Source: an uncultured Prevotellaceae bacterium
Lineage (GTDB): Bacteria > Bacteroidota > Bacteroidia > Bacteroidales > Bacteroidaceae
DNA: 64,000 nucleotides
NCBI GenBank assembly: GCA_902786665.1
Contig: CADADN010000016.1
Location: forward strand, 1 to 64,000
Direction of reading: 5' to 3'
The translations under genes were made by a program, and so were the position numbers. Positions 7,995-16,230 of the stretch are shown one piece after another (position 1 is the stretch's first letter; every line of letters begins with the position of its first letter). The notes under the pieces were generated by a model. The model was not told the origin of the DNA and made no database searches. It saw only the letters and a list, made by a program, of their open reading frames with translations.

Positions 7995-8702
7995 TCATCC
8001 CATTTGGGAGATGCGCCTGAGTTCTTCTTCACGCACGATTTTGATTTTTTTCCCATCGATGGCGACGAGTTGCTCGTCGGCAAAGGTGGAGAGTGTCCGT
8101 ATGGCGTTGCTTGTCGTCATGTTGGAGAGGTTGGCCAGGTCCTCGCGACTCAAGTAGATGCCCAAGGTGCAGCCATCTTCTTCCACACCGTGATTGTCTT
8201 TGAGGAAGAGCAACGCCTCAGCCAGTCTGCCGCGAATGTGCTTCTGTGTCAGGTTCACCGTGCGTTCGTCAGACTGTCCCAGCAACACCGAAAGATGTCG
8301 CACCACCTGCAGGCCCATCAATGCGTTGCCACTCATCAATCGTTCCACCAATGCCATGGGCGCCGATGCCACCACCGAAGGTTCCAGCACTGTCGCCGTG
8401 GTGAGATGAGACGCTCCGGCGAACCAGGCACGGTAGCCGAACATCTCCACCGGCTTGATGACCCGTACGATTTGGTCGCGGCCGCCCACGCCGTTCTTTG
8501 CCACCTTCACTTTCCCGTGCACCAGGAAGTACATCTTGTCGGGATTGTCCTTCACGCCATAGATCACATCGTTCCTCTTGTAGCGTAGGACTGACAGATG
8601 GCTCGTCAATTCCTGACGCTCCTGGGCTGTCAGCGAAGGCCACACGCCACATACGGCATCGGTGATGGCGGAGAGGTCTGTCAAGGTAGAAGGTGCTGCC
8701 AT
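7995..8702 (-). CDS. Crp/Fnr-family transcriptional regulator
   Basis: The protein (about 235 residues from ATG 8702) has a cyclic-nucleotide-binding-like beta-roll ('YFLVHGKVKVAKNG', 'VIKPVEMFGYRAWFAG') and a C-terminal winged helix-turn-helix with 'LSREDLANLSNMTTSNAIRTLSTF'. Fnr iron-sulfur cysteines are not seen, so the effector is unknown. It is divergent from the glycogen operon at 8957 and may regulate it (inference). An in-frame ATG 14 codons upstream gives an N-terminal extension not expected for the family. Confidence 0.9.
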   Translation of the reverse strand: MAAPSTLTDLSAITDAVCGVWPSLTAQERQELTSHLSVLRYKRNDVIYGVKDNPDKMYFLVHGKVKVAKNGVGGRDQIVRVIKPVEMFGYRAWFAGASHLTTATVLEPSVVASAPMALVERLMSGNALMGLQVVRHLSVLLGQSDERTVNLTQKHIRGRLAEALLFLKDNHGVEEDGCTLGIYLSREDLANLSNMTTSNAIRTLSTFADEQLVAIDGKKIKIVREEELRRISQMG

Positions 8703-8831
8703 GGGAAAAATGGGATGAAATTGTGAATGGTGCAAAAATAGCATTTTTCCGCCAACAAACGCTTGGTTTTGCTAAAAAATGTTTTCTACAACATAAAAAA
8801 GCTTGTTTTTGGCAAAATTTGCCGCAATTAT

Positions 8832-8862
8832 TTTGAATAGTTGGCAAAAAACACTACCTTTG
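8832..8862 (+). promoter_or_regulatory. promoter of glycogen operon
   Basis: TTTG (8832-8835), a 19-nt spacer and TACCTTTG (8855-8862) form a full-consensus Bacteroidetes promoter. It predicts a leader of about 90 nt before the debranching enzyme gene. Confidence 0.75.
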
Positions 8863-8956
8863 AGGAAAATTCACAGTGTGCGCATTTTTACGTGTGCAAG
8901 TTGTGTATGTGTAATGTAAATCTGATACGTTTTTTTAAAACCTTAATACAGCAACT

Positions 8957-10906
8957 ATGAGTTATCTACGATTAGAAAAGGCGCTGATGACCAACTTGCA
9001 GGAGTCTCTCCCACGAGAATTGTTGAGAACCAACCGTTCCGGGGCTTACTCATGCTCCACCATCGTCGATTGCAACACGAGGAAGTATCATGGGTTGCTC
9101 GTGGTCCCCATCCCTGAGTTGGATGACGAAAACCACGTGCTGCTCTCCTCTCTCGATGTCACCGTTGTGCAGCATGGAGCGGAGTTCAACCTGGGACTCC
9201 ACAAGTACCAGGGCAACAACTACAGCCCGAAGGGCCACAAGTACATCCGTCAGTTCGATTGCGACAAAGTGCCCACCACCATCTACCGTGTAGGAGGTGT
9301 CATCCTCAAGAAGGAGGTGGTGTTCCAGCACTATGAGGACCGAATCCTCATCCGCTACACCCTCGACGACGCGCACTCTGAAACCATCCTCCGTTTCCAG
9401 CCGTTCCTGGCCTTCAGGAGCGTGAGGGCGTTCACTCACGAGAACTACACTGCCAGCCGTGACTACACTCCTGTGGACAACGGCATCAAGACCTGCATGT
9501 ATGCCGGCTACCCCGACCTCTTCATGCAGTTCAGCAAGAAAAACGAGTTCATCTTCCGTCCCGACTGGTATCGAGGCATCGAATACCCCAAGGAGCAGGA
9601 GAGAGGCTACGCTTCCAACGAGGACCTCTACGTGCCGGGTTATTTCGAGATGAAGATCAAGAAGGGCGAGAGCATCGTCTTCGCCGCCTCCACCTCGAAA
9701 ATCCGTTCCAACACCCTGAAGAAACTCTTCGACAACGAGGTGGCAGAGCGCAACCCCCGCGACAACTTCTTCCATTGCCTGGTCAATGCCGCACACCAGT
9801 TCCACAAGAGGATGCCCAACGACGACCGCTATCTCCTTGCAGGATATCCTTGGTTCAAATGCCGCGCACGCGACACCTTCATCTCCCTTCCGGGCCTCAC
9901 CCTCGCCATTGAGGAGCAAGACTATTTCGAATTTGTCATGCACACCGCAGAGCGCGAACTCAGGGCGTTCATGGAAGACAAGCCCATAAAGGGTCAGATA
10001 TATGAGATGGAGCAACCCGACGTGCCCCTCTGGGCCGTGTGGGCCGTCCAACAGTATGCCAAGGAGTGTGGCAGGGTGAAATGCTGGAAGATGTATGGCA
10101 AATTGGTCAAGGACATCATTGCCTACATCATCGACGGCGGCCATCCCAACCTCTGGCTTGAGGAGAACGGCATGCTCCGCACCGAAGGGCGCGACAAAGC
10201 AGTGACGTGGATGAACTCCACCGCCAATGGGCGTCCCGTCGTCCCGCGCACAGGATACATCGTGGAGTTCAACGCCTTATGGTACAACGCCCTCCGCTTC
10301 GTCGCATCACTCGCCGCCGAAAACGGGGAGGACGAGTTGACCGAAGACCTCATGGCAAGGGCGGAGAAATGCAAGCAATCATTCGTCGACACCTTCCTCA
10401 ACGAATATGGCTATCTCTACGACTATGTCGATGGCAACATGATGGACTGGAGCGTCAGGCCCAATATGATTTTTGCCGTGGCCTTCGACTACTCACCGCT
10501 TTCGCAAGAGCAGAAGAAGAGCGTCCTCGACGTGTGCACAAGGGAGTTGCTCACTCCCAAGGGACTCAGGTCGCTGTCGCCCAAGAGCGGTGGTTACAAC
10601 CCCATGTATGTCGGACCACAGACACAGCGCGACTATGCCTACCACCAAGGCACCGCATGGCCTTGGCTTGGAGGATTCTATATGGAGGCATGCCTCAAGC
10701 TCTACAAGAGGACGCGACTCAGCTTCATCGAGAGGCAGATGGTGGGATACGAGGATGAGATGAACTATCACTGCCTCGGCACCATCAGCGAACTCTTCGA
10801 CGGCAACCCGCCATTCCTCGGCAGAGGGGCCATGTCGTTTGCCATGAACGTGGCGGAGATCCTACGCTCGCTCAACATGCTCGAATCTTATAAATATAAT
10901 AAATAA
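8957..10906 (+). CDS. glycogen debranching enzyme, amylo-alpha-1,6-glucosidase type
   Basis: The 649-residue protein starts with a GDE N-terminal domain (about 1-260: 'NRSGAYSCSTIVDCNTRKYHGLLV', 'KKEVVFQHYEDRILIRYTL'). An (alpha/alpha)6 catalytic domain follows ('AGYPWFKCRARDTFISLPGLTLA', 'NSTANGRPVVPRTGYIVEFNALWYNAL', 'YHQGTAWPWLGGFYMEA'), as in GH133 enzymes. It would hydrolyse alpha-1,6 branches of intracellular glycogen. It is the first gene of a tight three-gene operon with a glycogen-synthase-like GT and a GH57 enzyme, an arrangement known in Bacteroidales. No signal peptide, so cytoplasmic. Confidence 0.94.
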   Translation: MSYLRLEKALMTNLQESLPRELLRTNRSGAYSCSTIVDCNTRKYHGLLVVPIPELDDENHVLLSSLDVTVVQHGAEFNLGLHKYQGNNYSPKGHKYIRQFDCDKVPTTIYRVGGVILKKEVVFQHYEDRILIRYTLDDAHSETILRFQPFLAFRSVRAFTHENYTASRDYTPVDNGIKTCMYAGYPDLFMQFSKKNEFIFRPDWYRGIEYPKEQERGYASNEDLYVPGYFEMKIKKGESIVFAASTSKIRSNTLKKLFDNEVAERNPRDNFFHCLVNAAHQFHKRMPNDDRYLLAGYPWFKCRARDTFISLPGLTLAIEEQDYFEFVMHTAERELRAFMEDKPIKGQIYEMEQPDVPLWAVWAVQQYAKECGRVKCWKMYGKLVKDIIAYIIDGGHPNLWLEENGMLRTEGRDKAVTWMNSTANGRPVVPRTGYIVEFNALWYNALRFVASLAAENGEDELTEDLMARAEKCKQSFVDTFLNEYGYLYDYVDGNMMDWSVRPNMIFAVAFDYSPLSQEQKKSVLDVCTRELLTPKGLRSLSPKSGGYNPMYVGPQTQRDYAYHQGTAWPWLGGFYMEACLKLYKRTRLSFIERQMVGYEDEMNYHCLGTISELFDGNPPFLGRGAMSFAMNVAEILRSLNMLESYKYNK

Positions 10907-10920
10907 GGAGGACACGCAAT

Positions 10921-12186
10921 ATGAAAGTTTTAATGTTTGGCTGGGAGTATCCTCCTCATGTGTTTGGTGGACTGGCAACCGCCAATTATGGAATTTCTGA
11001 AGGACTGCACGCGCAAGGCGACATCGACATCACCCTGTGCCTGCCCAAACCTTTTGGCGACGAGGACACCTCGGCATGCAAGATTGTCGGCATATGCGCC
11101 GTCCCCATCGCCTACCGTGACGTGGACTACGACTATGTGAAAGGACGCATCGGCAACATCATGCCGCCGGAGTATTACTACAAGTTGCGGGAACACATCT
11201 ATTCCGACTTCAATTACATGCACGTCAACGACCTCGGATGCATGGAGTTTGCCGGGGGGTATCCCACCAACCTGCACGAGGAAATCAACAACTACTCCGT
11301 CATCGCCGGGGTGGTTGCCAGGACCGAGGAGTTCGACATCATCCATGCCCACGACTGGCTTACCTATCCTGCCGGCATACATGCCAAGAAAGTCAGCGGC
11401 AAACCCCTATGCATACACGTCCACGCCACCGACTTCGACAGAAGCCGCGGCAAGGTGAACCCCACCGTCTATTCCATCGAGAAAGACGGCATGGACAACG
11501 CCGACTGCATCATGTGCGTCTCCGATCTCACCCGAAGGACCGTCATCAACCACTACTACCAGGACCCCAAGAAGGTGTTCACCGTGCACAACGCCGTCTA
11601 TCCGCTCAAGCAGGAGTTGCAAGACATCCCCAGGCCCGACCACACCGGCAAGGAGAAGGTCGTCACCTTCCTCGGGCGCATCACCATGCAAAAGGGGCCG
11701 GAGTATTTCGTCGAGGCTGCCACCATGGTGCTCCACCGCACACGAAATGTGAGGTTCTGTATGGCTGGCTCCGGCGACATGATGGACGCCATGATACAAC
11801 TCGCAGCAGAGAGAGGCATAGCAGACAGGTTCCATTTCCCGGGATTCATGAGGGGAAAGCAAGTGTATGAATGCCTCAAGGACTCCGACGTCTATGTCAT
11901 GCCCTCTGTGAGCGAACCTTTCGGCATCTCGCCCCTGGAGGCCATGCAATGCGGCACGCCGTCCATCATCTCTTGGCAGAGCGGCTGCGCTGAAATCCTG
12001 AACAACTGTATCAAGGTTGACTACTGGGACATCCACGCCCTGGCCGACGCCATCTATTCCATCTGCCACAACGACAGCCTTTTCCACTACCTGCAGGATG
12101 AGGGAAAGAAAGAGGTCGACCAGATCACCTGGGAAAAGGTGGGGCGCTGGATCAAGGAACTTTACATCCGCACACTCAACAAGTAA
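10921..12186 (+). CDS. glycogen synthase-like glycosyltransferase (GT-B fold)
   Basis: The 421-residue protein starts MKVLMFGWEYPPHVFGGLATA, the glycine-rich N-terminal donor/acceptor loop of bacterial GT4/GT5 enzymes. It carries 'IIHAHDWLTYPAG', 'FLGRITMQKGPEYFVEAA' and the C-terminal 'MPSVSEPFGISPLEAMQCGTPSIIS', the E-x7-E motif that binds the nucleotide sugar. In Bacteroidetes such proteins sit between the debranching enzyme and GH57 genes and are taken as glycogen synthases. It begins 14 bp after the previous stop, preceded by AAGGAGG, an unusually good Shine-Dalgarno for this phylum. Confidence 0.92.
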   Translation: MKVLMFGWEYPPHVFGGLATANYGISEGLHAQGDIDITLCLPKPFGDEDTSACKIVGICAVPIAYRDVDYDYVKGRIGNIMPPEYYYKLREHIYSDFNYMHVNDLGCMEFAGGYPTNLHEEINNYSVIAGVVARTEEFDIIHAHDWLTYPAGIHAKKVSGKPLCIHVHATDFDRSRGKVNPTVYSIEKDGMDNADCIMCVSDLTRRTVINHYYQDPKKVFTVHNAVYPLKQELQDIPRPDHTGKEKVVTFLGRITMQKGPEYFVEAATMVLHRTRNVRFCMAGSGDMMDAMIQLAAERGIADRFHFPGFMRGKQVYECLKDSDVYVMPSVSEPFGISPLEAMQCGTPSIISWQSGCAEILNNCIKVDYWDIHALADAIYSICHNDSLFHYLQDEGKKEVDQITWEKVGRWIKELYIRTLNK

Positions 12187-12204
12187 CCAAAAAAATCGAT
12201 CAAA

Positions 12205-13623
12205 ATGAAAACAATATGCATGTATTTTGAGATTCACCAAATCATACATCTCAAAAGATATCGGTTCTTCGACATCGGCACCGACCATTACTATTACGAC
12301 GATTATGAGAACGAGCGTTCCATCACCGACATCGCCAACCGTTCCTACATCCCCGCACTGGATGCCATCCAAGAAATGATCAACCAGCATGGCGACTATT
12401 TCAAGGTGGCCTTCTCACTCTCCGGAACAGGCATCGAGCAGCTGGAGATGCATGCCCCGCAGGTGTTGGAGAAACTGCAGGAGCTCGCCAAGACAGGTTG
12501 TGTGGAATTCCTTGCCGAACCCTATTCCCATGGACTCTCCGCATTGGCCAACGAGGCCTCTTTCGAACGCGACGTGAAAAAGCAGATGATCAAGATGAAG
12601 GAGTATTTCGGACAAGAACCGAAGGTGCTGCGCAACTCCTCCCTCATCTACAGCGACGACATCGGCGGGCAGGCTGCCGCCATGGGATTCAAGGGCATGC
12701 TCACCGAAGGAGCCAGACACGTGCTGGGTTGGAAGTCACCACACTATGTCTATAATTGCGCCATCGCTCCCGACCTCAAACTGCTCCTGCGCGATGTCAC
12801 CCTCAGCGACGACGTCTCCCTGCGGTTCAACAACAGCGAATGGGAGGGATACCCACTCTTCGCCGACAACTACATCGACCGCATCGCCAACTTCCCCGAG
12901 GAAGAGCAGGTCATCAACATCTTCATGGAACTGTCGGCCCTCGGCATCGCACAACCCCTGTCGAGCAACATCCTCGAGTTCCTCAAGGCATTGCCCGCTT
13001 GCGCCAAGCAGAGAGGCATCACCTTCTCCACCCCCACCGAAATCTGCATGAAGATGAAGAGCGTGGGCAACCTCGACGTGCCCGACACCCTCTCTTGGGT
13101 CGATGAGGAGCGCGACGTCAGCTGCTGGCTCGGAAACGCCATGCAGCGTGAGGCTTTCCAAAAGCTCTACAGCATCGCCGACAGGCTCCGCATCATCGAC
13201 GACCCACGCATCAACCAGGACTGGGACTACCTGCAGGCATCCAACAACTTCCGCTTCATGACCACCAAACCTTCCAACGTGGGTCTTGACCGAGGCATTT
13301 ACAGTACGCCTTTCGATGCCTTCACCAACTATATGAACATCTTGGGCGACTTCATCACCCGCGTCAACAACGTCTATCCGCTTACCATCGAGAATGACGA
13401 ACTGGAGCCTCTGCTCAACACCATCCGCAACCAAGGTGACGAGTTGGAGAAGAAGGCTAGGGAAATCACACGCCTGCAGGCGAAGATCGACAAGATGCAG
13501 AAAGAGGAAGACAAGCTCAAGGCAAAGTTGGAAAAAGCCAAGGAGGCTGCTTCCGCCAAGAAGCCTGCCACCCGCCGCAAGAAGGCTGAAGCTGCTCCAA
13601 AAGCAGAAAAGCCAGAGGAATAA
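12205..13623 (+). CDS. GH57-family alpha-amylase-like glycoside hydrolase
   Basis: The 472-residue protein shows the GH57 layout. 'MKTICMYFEIHQIIHLKRYRFF' has the His-x-His-like first motif reduced to EIHQ, followed by 'FSLSGTGIEQLE', 'VEFLAEPYSHGLSAL' (second motif), 'LRNSSLIYSDDIG' (third) and 'NIFMELSALG' (fourth). Residues about 395-472 form a Lys/Glu/Ala-rich coiled coil and disordered tail. The family includes 4-alpha-glucanotransferases, branching enzymes and amylases; the precise activity here is not known. It ends the glycogen operon, before a strong terminator. Confidence 0.9.
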   Translation: MKTICMYFEIHQIIHLKRYRFFDIGTDHYYYDDYENERSITDIANRSYIPALDAIQEMINQHGDYFKVAFSLSGTGIEQLEMHAPQVLEKLQELAKTGCVEFLAEPYSHGLSALANEASFERDVKKQMIKMKEYFGQEPKVLRNSSLIYSDDIGGQAAAMGFKGMLTEGARHVLGWKSPHYVYNCAIAPDLKLLLRDVTLSDDVSLRFNNSEWEGYPLFADNYIDRIANFPEEEQVINIFMELSALGIAQPLSSNILEFLKALPACAKQRGITFSTPTEICMKMKSVGNLDVPDTLSWVDEERDVSCWLGNAMQREAFQKLYSIADRLRIIDDPRINQDWDYLQASNNFRFMTTKPSNVGLDRGIYSTPFDAFTNYMNILGDFITRVNNVYPLTIENDELEPLLNTIRNQGDELEKKAREITRLQAKIDKMQKEEDKLKAKLEKAKEAASAKKPATRRKKAEAAPKAEKPEE

Positions 13624-13688
13624 GGGGGCTTTGTAGAGTCGACCTTAAGGACCTTGAAGACCTTAAGCTCCTCTGAAGAATACCAAGC

Positions 13689-13719
13689 AGGACCGATGCT
13701 CAAACTGAGCATCGGTCCT
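13689..13719 (+). terminator. rho-independent terminator of glycogen operon
   Basis: AGGACCGATGCTC and GAGCATCGGTCCT form a 13-bp perfect stem around AAACT. A T-rich TTGGTTTTTTG follows 15-20 bp later. It also sits just past the end of the convergent dehydrogenase gene. Confidence 0.8.
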
Positions 13720-13775
13720 GTCGTGTTAATTGGTTTTTTGAAGGTTTTCCACTGCTGCTGTGCCGGCAATCCTTG

Positions 13776-14795
13776 TCATTGCATATCCACGAGGATGCGG
13801 AAGACCTTGCCCGGCTGTTCCGCCCATTGGTTCATGGCGTCCACGGCCTCTTCTGGCTTCACCACCTTGGAAATGAGGCAGTCGACAGGACAGTTGCCTC
13901 TTTCGAGGTAGTGGATGACGGCGCGGAAGTCGGAAGGCAGGGCGTTGCGCGACCCTCGGATGTCGAGTTCCTTTTGCACGAAGAACTTGGTTTGGAACGA
14001 CACCTCCGTCTTGGCGTATCCGATGCATACGGTGCGCCCGGTGAAGGCCACTTCGTTGACGGCCATCTGGTAGGTGGGTATGCTTCCCACGGCCTCGATG
14101 ACGACATCGGGACCGAAGCCCGACGTGAGTTCCGCCAGTTTCTCATGGGCGTCCTCGGTGCGGGTGTTGATGGTGTAGGTGGCACCCATCTGATGGGCGA
14201 GGACGAGTTTCTCGTCGTCGATGTCGGCGGCCACCACGGTGGCTCCGCGCAGCGCACTCCTCACCACGGCTCCCATGCCCACCATGCCGCAGCCGATGAC
14301 GAGTACGGTGTCGATGTCGGTGACTTCGGCGCGGGAGACGGCGTGGAAGCCCACGCTCATGGGTTCGATGAGGGCGCAGGTGCGCGGTAAGAGTTGTCCG
14401 GCGGGGATGACCTTCTCCCATGGCAGTGCCACATATTCGCACATCGCGCCGTCACGCTGCACGCCGAGGGTCTCGTTGTGCTGGCAGGCGTTGACGCGCC
14501 TGTTGCGGCAGGAGGAGCATTTTCCACAGTTGGTATAAGGGTTGACGGTGACGTTCATGCCAGGTTTGATTTCCTTTGGCACGTCGGCACCCACGGCTTC
14601 CACCACGGCACCCACCTCGTGCCCCGGGATGACGGGCATGTGCACCATCGGATTCCTTCCCAGGAAGGTGTTGAGGTCTGACCCGCAGAAACCTACATAG
14701 TTCACTTTGAGGAGCACATCGCCGGCTCCCATCACAGGTAGGTCGATGTCCACCACCTGCATCTGCCTTTCGGCTGGTATCTTGATTGCTTTCAT
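13776..14795 (-). CDS. zinc-dependent alcohol dehydrogenase, L-galactonate 5-dehydrogenase-like
   Basis: The 339-residue MDR protein has the catalytic-zinc ligands in 'GFCGSDLNTF' and 'IPGHEVGAVVE', four structural-zinc cysteines ('NCGKCSSCRNRRVNAC') and an NAD-binding 'VIGCGMVGMGAV'. It belongs with threonine/sorbitol-type dehydrogenases. Together with the aldo-keto reductase 67 bp upstream on the same strand, it resembles the Bacteroides L-galactose pathway. There an aldo-keto reductase-type L-galactose dehydrogenase and an MDR L-galactonate dehydrogenase flank a lactonase; no lactonase gene is seen here. Substrate assignment is inference. Confidence 0.85.
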   Translation of the reverse strand: MKAIKIPAERQMQVVDIDLPVMGAGDVLLKVNYVGFCGSDLNTFLGRNPMVHMPVIPGHEVGAVVEAVGADVPKEIKPGMNVTVNPYTNCGKCSSCRNRRVNACQHNETLGVQRDGAMCEYVALPWEKVIPAGQLLPRTCALIEPMSVGFHAVSRAEVTDIDTVLVIGCGMVGMGAVVRSALRGATVVAADIDDEKLVLAHQMGATYTINTRTEDAHEKLAELTSGFGPDVVIEAVGSIPTYQMAVNEVAFTGRTVCIGYAKTEVSFQTKFFVQKELDIRGSRNALPSDFRAVIHYLERGNCPVDCLISKVVKPEEAVDAMNQWAEQPGKVFRILVDMQ

Positions 14796-14816
14796 TTCTT
14801 TTTGCTTTTTTATGGA

Positions 14817-14870
14817 GTCCTTAGGAACCTTAGGGTCTTTAAGGACCTTAAGGTCTTTAAGGTCAACTGT
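14817..14870. repeat. CCTTAAGGTCTTTAAGG repeats
   Basis: Short repeats (CCTTAGG, CTTTAAGGACCTTAAGG) fill the gap between the dehydrogenase and the aldo-keto reductase. A related tract (ACCTTAAGGACCTTG) lies at 13641-13672 on the other side of the dehydrogenase gene. Confidence 0.6.
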
Positions 14871-15798
14871 TCTTCCACCTCACCCTTTGTTGGTCGCCGA
14901 TGATTTCCTTCACTTTTTCCACCAGTTGTTGGTCGGCGGGTTGCGAGACATAGTCGATGTTGCGAAGGACATTGTCGGGATTGGCGCTGCTGAAGAGCGT
15001 CGTGGTGATGCGTGGGTTGAGTTGGGTGGAGAACTGCATGGCGAGTCGCTCTATGGGGTAGCCTTGTGCATCGCAGTAGAGGGCGGCCTTGCGGCAGGCC
15101 TCGCGCAGCGACTCGGGTGCGGGATGCCAGTCGGGTGCGCCCCTCATGGAGAGGAGACCCATGGAGAGCGGCGAGGCGTTGATGACTCCGATGCCGCGCT
15201 CCTCGAAGAAGTCAAGGTAGTCGAGCAGCATGTCGTCGTTGAGGCAGTAGTGGCAGAAGCAGAGCACGCTTTCCACGGTACCCTCTTCGCAGTGCTCGAT
15301 CACCCATTTGATGTTTTCCGGTTGGAGGTCGGTGATGCCCACGTGGCCCACCACGCCTTTCTTGCGCAGTTCCACCAAGGCAGGAAGGGTTTCATTCACC
15401 ACCTGGTTCAAATCGGCGAACTCAATGTCGTGTACGTTGATGAGGTCGATGTAGTCGATGTTCAGGCGTTGCATGCTCTCATAGACGCTCTCCGTGGCTC
15501 GTTTGGCGGAGTAGTCCCAGTAGTTGACGCCGTCCTTGCCATAGCGTCCCACCTTGGTGGAGAGGAAGTACTTGTCTCTCGGGATGTCCTTGAGGGCCTT
15601 TCCCAACACCATTTCCGCTTTCAGGTGTCCATAATAGGGTGAGACGTCGATGAAGTTGATGCCGTTGTCGATGGCCGTGAAGACGGCGCGGATACCCTCT
15701 TCCTCCCTGATGCCGTGGAAGACGCCGCCGAGAGACGATGCCCCGAAACTGAGGTTCGACAGCCGAAGGCCGGTTTTTCCTAATTCGTTGTAAATCAT
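14863..15798 (-). CDS. aldo/keto reductase, L-galactose dehydrogenase-like
   Basis: The 311-residue TIM-barrel AKR begins MIYNELGKTGLRLSNLSFGASSLGG. It has catalytic Asp and Tyr in 'FIDVSPYYGHLKAEMVLG', Lys in 'YFLSTKVGRYG', and 'DYIDLINVHDIEF' with the active-site His. 'LFSSANPDNVLRNIDY' near the C terminus binds the cofactor. The 'SPYYG...AE..LG' and 'HDIEFA' motifs are those of L-galactose/L-fucose dehydrogenases rather than generic AKRs. It is likely first in a two-gene operon with the zinc dehydrogenase. Confidence 0.85.
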   Translation of the reverse strand: MIYNELGKTGLRLSNLSFGASSLGGVFHGIREEEGIRAVFTAIDNGINFIDVSPYYGHLKAEMVLGKALKDIPRDKYFLSTKVGRYGKDGVNYWDYSAKRATESVYESMQRLNIDYIDLINVHDIEFADLNQVVNETLPALVELRKKGVVGHVGITDLQPENIKWVIEHCEEGTVESVLCFCHYCLNDDMLLDYLDFFEERGIGVINASPLSMGLLSMRGAPDWHPAPESLREACRKAALYCDAQGYPIERLAMQFSTQLNPRITTTLFSSANPDNVLRNIDYVSQPADQQLVEKVKEIIGDQQRVRWKNS

Positions 15799-15829
15799 AG
15801 TGTATGATGGATTATGATGATGATTTTAC

Positions 15830-15945
15830 TCAAGTTTCGCATTCGCTCAACTTTTTGTAGTTAAAGGGGAGTTAAAAAGAAGTTCTCCCTCGCCCCCGGC
15901 CTGCGGGGCCACCCCCTCTCGGGCAGAGGGGGAGGAGTTAAAGGG
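15830..15945 (-). repeat. second copy of CTTTAACTCC / GAGCGAATGCG composite, with hairpins
   Basis: Read on the minus strand it runs CCTTTAACTCC, then CCCCTCT-GCCCG-AGAGGGG, then GGCCCCGCAGGCCGGGGGC. It continues with TTTAACTCCCCTTTAACT and GAGCGAATGCGAAACTTGAG. It matches the mscL-flanking composite at 1722-1799 but has the GC hairpins inserted. It lies in the leader region of the aldo-keto reductase. Confidence 0.65.
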
Positions 15946-16174
15946 ACGTATGTCCACTTCATCATTATTTTGATGGTTTTCTGCACAATCTTTAAAGTGT
16001 TAACCCTTCTATTCCTTACTTTCCTTACTTGTGAAAGTTGAGTTGTTTTACTTATGTGGATGCAAAAGTAATCAAAAAAACTGAAACGGCTTTTGATTTG
16101 CTTTATCTTTTTGATGATGTTTGTCGATGGTACTGTATTCATTACAGATTAAAGACAAGGCTGAAACATTTACA

Positions 16175-16220
16175 AACGAAGACGGAGATGTACACTATGA
16201 AGTGCATCCCCGTCTTCGTT
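16175..16220 (-). terminator. inverted repeat downstream of AAA/PD-(D/E)XK gene
   Basis: AACGAAGACGG-GATG and its near-perfect complement form a stem of about 18 bp with one G-T wobble and a loop TCATAG region. Read on the minus strand it is followed by TTTGT, a weak U-tract. It starts 11 bp past the stop codon at 16231. Confidence 0.6.
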
Positions 16221-16230
16221 GTATTTGGAG

